Assembly (NCBI GenBank): GCA_001642005.1
Contig: LWCA01000197.1
Span: 1-41,117, forward strand
Direction: 5' to 3'
Source of the DNA: Intoshia linei
Taxonomy: Eukaryota; Orthonectida; Rhopaluridae
DNA: 41,117 nucleotides
In this document: in pieces, positions 37,101-41,117 of the stretch
Layout of the letters: every line of letters starts with the position of its first letter
Position numbering within the stretch: position 1 is the first letter of the stretch
The notes under the pieces: model-generated
Seen by the model: the letters and a program-made list of their open reading frames with translations, nothing else
Told to the model about the DNA's origin: nothing
Database searches by the model: none
Position numbers and translations under genes: made by a program

Positions 37101-40100
37101 ACGGTTGCATGTAAATTAGCGCCCATAGGAACTTATGTATCGGAATATGGTCAAACAACAACAAAAAATTGCTTTAAAGGCTATAATTTAAAATTGGGAT
37201 CAACGAAATGTACACCATGTCAAATTGGTTATGAATGCACCTCAACTTCCAATAAAAAATGTTCACCCGGTTATTATTCGATTGATCCGGCATTCAAATG
37301 TATTGCATGTGAAGCAGGAAATTATTGCACATATGAAGGAGTAAAATATCCCTGTCCAAATGGATATTTTGCTGTAGCAGGTCAAACAAAGTGCACCATG
37401 TAATATTAATCAACTGAAAACTGATTATTTAACTTAATTTATTTTTTACATTATTTATGCTAGATGTCCCGCTGGTTTTGCATGTACCGCCGCGAAAATT
37501 GGAAGCAAGTGTGTTCCGGGTACATACAAAAGGGAAGGAATTTATGTATGCGTTAACTGTCGTGCAGGTAAAATAATATATAAACATTTTCCAACGTTAA
37601 ATTTTTTCAAATTTGTACTAGTAATACATTTACATTTATTATAATAAGAATTAACAATCTTAATTCAATAATAAATAAATTTTTAAATTATATTAATAGG
37701 ATATTACTGTCCTAACGTTTATGAAAATTTGGAAATTCGATGTGGAATAGGACATTATTGTCCACAGTTATCAAGCATGTTCAATATTTGTGGAGTGGGT
37801 AAATTTTTTTAGTCTCTTTATTGTTATGAAAAGTTTCAATATTTTTAATCTTAACTATAAGATCTAGTAAGAAGAAGGGTTTTAATGGCATTTAATTATG
37901 AATAATAGTATATTGTTGTTTAGGAAAATATTGTCCTACTCCAGCAGTCGAATTGGATTGTCCTAAAGGATCATTCTCTTTTGGTAGTGCTGCCTATTGT
38001 ACAATGGTAATTCACAAAATATCGTTTCTTCAGGGCCTTTAGTGCAGATATACCATAACTCAAATTATGCACGACTAATGGGACCTAGACTCTAGGTTTA
38101 ATTAATTTCACTGTCACAAGTTTCAAATTTTATCTTATTTTTTATTCTAAGGGCGTTGAGCATGGTAGATTCGACTGTCCATAATTATCGAATAAGCTTA
38201 TGATATACATTTAGGCAAAAGTTGGATTTTATTCAAATAATGTTGCCGTTGAAGATATTCAATGCGCTGTAGGATTTTATACCTCCAAGGTTCAGCAACA
38301 ATCTTGTTTAAAATGTATAGCTGGATATTATTGTAAAAGTGGTAGCACCCAAAAAAACCCAGAAGAAGGATATTGCAAAAAAGGTAGTTTCAATATGTAC
38401 TATTATAATGATTTATTACTAATATTGGTGACATATCTGTCCAATTTTGAAAGTAGTGTAAACATTCTAACAAAAATTATCAACTAGCTGGACTGTTATG
38501 TACTTCGTAGAAACAGCATCTAGTTCTACCGAGGGTTATTTTAATTAATTTTTAATTTTAAGAAGAATATGAATTTCAGAAAAAATAAAATTTTAAATAT
38601 CCGTAGTTACTGCCGATCCTACCGTACCCGAGACTTGTCTTCGTGAAAATTCGAAGAAATTTTTTAAAAATGAGAAATTGTTTAGTAATGATAAAAAATC
38701 GGAAGGAATCAATTTATGATATTGAAATCCATACTTTTGTATTTAAAATTTGTTTACAGTCAATTTCCATTTTCTTTGAAAATGTAAAATGAATATTTAG
38801 ATTTTCATTTTTAATTTTAATCAAAAATTAAAAATATATTGATAGATAATAAATTAAAAGTTATTTTCACCACTAATGCGTAGATTTCTGATGTTGAAAT
38901 GAATACCAAAGTACTTTCTTAATCATTAGTTACTTTATGAAATTACATTCTTTTTATGTGTTAACTGGATGAGCTGTAATTTTTGATAAAATTTTTAGTA
39001 AAAATTAGAACTTTTTAATTTGCTTTTTTAAAAAATAGAGTAAGTTGTGGTTTTAACCATGAAGATGTAAGTTTCTGAGGCTGAGATTTACGACAATAAT
39101 AATGATTTTAAAATGCATTCGATATTTTTGGATTTTAAAATTCTGCGGCTGATTTTATTTTTAAAAAATGATGAGAATTGAGTTTTTGACCCTGAATGAC
39201 TCAATTGCTGAAAGTTAATCTTGAACTCTTAAAAAACCTTACGAGACATTAGTTTTTTCAATTTCTAGGACTATTAATTTTGAAACACACATTTAATGTT
39301 ATATAAGTAAACGATAATATCGAGATTGCTGGCTTTACAAGATGTTTATCTATATTAGTTCAAACTTAAAAAATTGTTTTTGGAAAATATGATATATATC
39401 GTCAAAACTATATAAGGTTTCCTTAAATTCCGACTGTTCCGGAAATGAGTCCACGGATTCACTATACATCATTACATTTAGTACGTATCAATATTTATTA
39501 TATTTTATTATTATAGGAACGTATTGTCCAGATGGAGCATCAATAGTAAACTGGTAACAAAATATTTACATACTGCCATATTATGTATTTCGGTGCTGCT
39601 CAACCGGTCATCTGAGAATCTGCGGATCAATAGTGTTCGACGATAAAATTTTATTTATGATTAAAATAAGCATATAATTTCATTATAATAAAATTCGATG
39701 GAAAATGCATTAATTTCATCTATTAATAAAAATTTTTCATAGAATCAATCTCAATGATAAATCCATTTAATAGCAAAAGAATTTTCGTGGAATAATATTT
39801 ATATTTGTCTTTCAAATGTTCTCAAACTATGTATATAAATAAATCGTGTATGTTAAATGACAGTTTTATACCACCAACACAAAACACCACATACATGTAG
39901 TTCCCTGTATAAGTGCAATTAATACTGAAATTTAAGAATCATTATCACCAAATTAAGGAAATTGTGCTGAAATAATTATTTTAAATACTCATGAATCATG
40001 ATAAATGTGTTTAGTCCTGCCGGAAAATATGGATATCAGGAGGGTGCTACCAGTGAAATTGACGGATGCAAAGTTTGTCCAAAGGGATTTTTCTGTTTGG
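34078..40100 (+). CDS. Gene 2: secreted or membrane cysteine-rich repeat protein, 3' partial
   Basis: Fourteen exons with consistent phases give about 565 residues. It starts with a signal peptide (MNILTNLLLLLIP, then WLKVNTANTIC across the first intron) and continues with C-x2-C-x2-G-x-x-C repeats (CEQCPAGKQC, CIDCPPGYKC, CVPCPAGYAC, CTNCPVGNYCPAG). The repeats are of the same type as in gene 1 but more irregular. The 3' end lies beyond the window; exon 14 ends in phase 1 and the following intron holds a Tc3-like transposon. Same strand and about 0.5 kb spacing suggest a tandem relative of gene 1. Likely extracellular or cell-surface; partner unknown. Confidence 0.87.
34234..35154 (+). CDS. 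Gene 2 exons 2-5
   Basis: Exons 34234-34349, 34431-34619, 34861-34891 and 34947-35154. They read CEQCPAGKQCLDPTNP, CIDCPPGYKCSITTD, CIDCPAGFYCSSKSS, CHSCNEG, CDNTIISKCAIGKYS, CPIGNYCDSIKK and CIAGYTCPTIM. Exon 4 is only 31 nt. The last donor splits an ATT/ATA codon (AT|), and the next exon at 36432 supplies T, giving Ile. Phases are 0, 0, 1 and 2. Confidence 0.85.
35781..35826 (+). repeat. DR1 head motif, isolated
   Basis: ACTAGCTTGATTTTTATGTA then CTTCGCACAAACAGCATCCT and AGT closely match 38483-38525 (ACTAGCTGGACTGTTATGTA then CTTCGTAGAAACAGCATC). The flanking sequence is unrelated, so this is a truncated copy or an independently moved end. Confidence 0.6.
35920..36045. repeat. Foldback repeat with TTGCAATTAATTG arms
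   Basis: TTATTGCAATTAATTGGAAA (from 35923) is inverted as AGCAATTAATTGCAAT at about 35997-36012. The right edge ends CCAATCCCTG, a plausible CAGGGATTGG transposon terminus, but no matching left end was located. Confidence 0.45.
36432..38383 (+). CDS. Gene 2 exons 6-12
   Basis: Exons 36432-36523, 36837-36956, 37078-37399, 37464-37567, 37700-37798, 37924-38006 and 38215-38383. Motifs: CVPCPAGYACLN, CTNCPVGNYCPAGAEYP, CTPCQIGYECTST, CSPGYYSIDP, CEAGNYCTYEG, CPAGFACTAA, GYYCPNVYEN, GHYCPQLSS, GKYCPTPAVE and CIAGYYCKSGST. Exon phases in order of exit are 1, 1, 2, 1, 1, 0 and 1. The intron 36524-36836 contains an (AT)n run near 36800-36823 and nothing else noted. Confidence 0.87.
38384..39516. other. 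1.13-kb intron of gene 2, mostly one DR1 copy
   Basis: The DR1 repeat at 38483-39318 fills most of it. The remainder is AT-rich. The splice 38383 to 39517 completes a Gly codon (G|GA) and continues TYCPDGASIVN. Confidence 0.7.
38483..39318 (+). repeat. DR1 dispersed repeat, most complete copy
   Basis: It runs from ACTAGCTGGACTGTTATGTA through TCTTCGTGAAAATTCGAAGA (hairpin), GAAGGAATCAATTTATGATA, AATGCGTAGATTTCTG and TGTTAACTGGATGAGCTGTA, then two modules with GGTTTTxxCCxTGAA, to TTATATAAGTAAACGATAA. About 836 bp. Left and right ends agree with the split copy at 31198-33118. No protein frame and no obvious target duplication were seen. Confidence 0.7.
39517..40100 (+). CDS. Gene 2 exons 13-14
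   Basis: Exons 39517-39553 and 40015-40100. The first (37 nt) reads GTYCPDGASIVN and ends inside a Cys codon (TG|T); the second reads CPAGKYGYQEGATSEIDGCK then VCPKGFFCL and ends in phase 1 (G|). The donor gtaagt at 40101 opens an intron that runs to the end of the window. The 461-bp intron 39554-40014 is AT-rich with nothing identified. Confidence 0.82.
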
Positions 40101-40504
40101 GTAAGTTATATACTTTGTTAAATATATACTCTGTAGTAAACGAATTATTTATCATACATTACAGATTATTTGTAAATATTAAAATGTAAACATTAATAAT
40201 ATAATAGTACGACATTGTTAATAAAACGATGATTTAAGCTAATGGTCTACCCATTTTTTGTTTTTCAGTGCACATTTTTTAAAGTAATTTTTGACTTTAC
40301 GGATTCATTTAATTTTTTTCCAAATACCTTAATCAAGATGATGCTATTATACAATATTAAAAATACATTTATATTAAAATCAATATTATTTACCTATTTG
40401 AAGATAACAAATATAAATCATAAGACATTTTATAATTTCTATATCTTATATTTTTTTTGAGTGTATAGAATTCGCCAAAATTTTTAAATCCAGTTTTTCA
40501 TGAA

Positions 40505-41117
40505 TACACTGCGCTACAAAACTATAGCACATTCATATAACTTCATGAATATTATTTAAAAATTATGATTTTGTTAAAAAATTTATACAATATTATGCAA
40601 CAATGTATTGTTATACTGGAAACAAAAAATTAAGATCGTTTGTTAATCTTATCGAACTTGAATATCAAATAAACTTTTTATTCCAATTTCAACTCGCGAT
40701 AAAAGTGTGCTATATAAAGTAATTTTAAAATTTTTTATTGTCTGTTTTCAGTTTTGGTCATATTTTTGGCAATAATTTTATAAAAAATTTAGATCATTAC
40801 ATTAATAATCCAAAATATGCCTCGTGGAATTTTTCTTTCAGATTATAAGAAAGGTCAAATTGATGCTTTATTGGTTGAAGAAAAAGTGGTCACATATATT
40901 GCTAAATCCATTGGAAGAAGCCGCAAAGCCATATATAACTATATTAATAGATCAGGATCTCTGAATACAACAGCAAAAATTAAAATTACCGGCAGACCTT
41001 CAAACTTAACATGTAAAGAAAAAAGAAGGATAATTAGAAAAGCCTCATATTCTGTCTTATCGGCTAGAGACATAAGAGATGAGCTAGATTTGAATAGTTC
41101 TGTAAGGACAATACAAA
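40505..41117 (+). mobile_element. Tc3-like (Tc1/mariner) transposon, left part
   Basis: A TA at 40505-40506 followed by CACTGCGCTACAAAACTATA then GCAC resembles Tc3-type terminal repeats (CAxTGxG...ACTATAG). The transposase frame starts 310 bp inside. The right end is beyond the window, so intactness and the TA duplication cannot be checked. It sits in the last visible intron of gene 2, in the same orientation. Confidence 0.7.
40817..41117 (+). CDS. Tc3-like transposase, N-terminal part (3' partial)
   Basis: An open frame of 100 codons from ATG at 40817 to the window edge, with no stop. It begins MPRGIFLSDYKKGQIDALL, has a first helix-turn-helix with SIGRSRKAIYNYI, then a GRPSNLTCKEKRRIIRKAS linker with the GRP AT-hook-like motif and a second helix-turn-helix with SARDIRDEL. 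That is the bipartite paired-like DNA-binding region of Tc3 transposases (MPRG..LS...., ..SRSR..I..Y.., ..R.I.RAAS, .ARDIR.EL). The catalytic DDE domain would follow outside the window. The unbroken frame suggests a young copy. Confidence 0.88.
   Translation, partial: MPRGIFLSDYKKGQIDALLVEEKVVTYIAKSIGRSRKAIYNYINRSGSLNTTAKIKITGRPSNLTCKEKRRIIRKASYSVLSARDIRDELDLNSSVRTIQ

Noticed and set aside
1-41117. tRNA, rRNA, CRISPR array or bacterial operon structure
   Set aside because: No cloverleaf, ribosomal or repeat-spacer pattern was seen; the intron structure and transposon types are eukaryotic.

Overview
This is an AT-rich, intron-rich eukaryotic (almost certainly invertebrate metazoan) genomic window. 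The indications are GT-AG introns with gtaa-type donors and T-rich ...tttag acceptors, many very short introns with a floor of 38 nt, and hAT-type and Tc3/mariner-type DNA transposons. The species cannot be fixed from sequence alone. A compact-intron, AT-rich invertebrate, possibly parasitic, is a reasonable guess and no more than that.

Two tandem plus-strand genes fill the window. Gene 1 (62..33559, 5' end missing) can be followed as a chain of 63 coding exons whose splice phases all agree. It gives about 13.9 kb of coding sequence, roughly 4,630 residues. The product is a giant type I-like membrane protein. About 3,100 residues of cysteine-rich repeats (GCC2/GCC3, ephrin-receptor-like, TNFR-like) are followed by an EGF-like C-rich segment, a beta-rich juxtamembrane domain, one transmembrane helix (exon 52) and a cytoplasmic part of about 1,400 residues that looks helical or coiled-coil. 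The order 'CxC-G-KNR..SDG-CxC', then membrane helix, then a NFNxKxFYxKLxDQ-like motif resembles, from memory, a widespread but functionally uncharacterised metazoan family. Gene 2 (34078..40100, 3' end missing) starts about 520 bp downstream. It has a signal-peptide exon and continues with the same kind of cysteine-rich repeats, so the two are probably tandem relatives.

Layout: 62-15266 holds 43 small ectodomain exons. 15267-17140 is a long intron with a 976-bp non-autonomous hAT element. 17141-17902 holds five more small exons. 17945-22019 is one giant ectodomain exon, broken by a single-N assembly join with a 126-bp duplicated overlap. 22058-22755 holds the juxtamembrane and membrane exons. 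22813-33559 holds the cytoplasmic exons, with long introns full of hAT elements and AT-rich repeats. 33560-34077 is intergenic. 34078-40100 is gene 2. 40505-41117 is the start of a Tc3-like transposon inside a gene 2 intron.

The large introns also carry a dispersed modular repeat (called DR1 here; at least four copies and one fragment), a degenerate tandem repeat present in opposite orientations, and several perfect hairpins. No rRNA, tRNA or CRISPR was seen.
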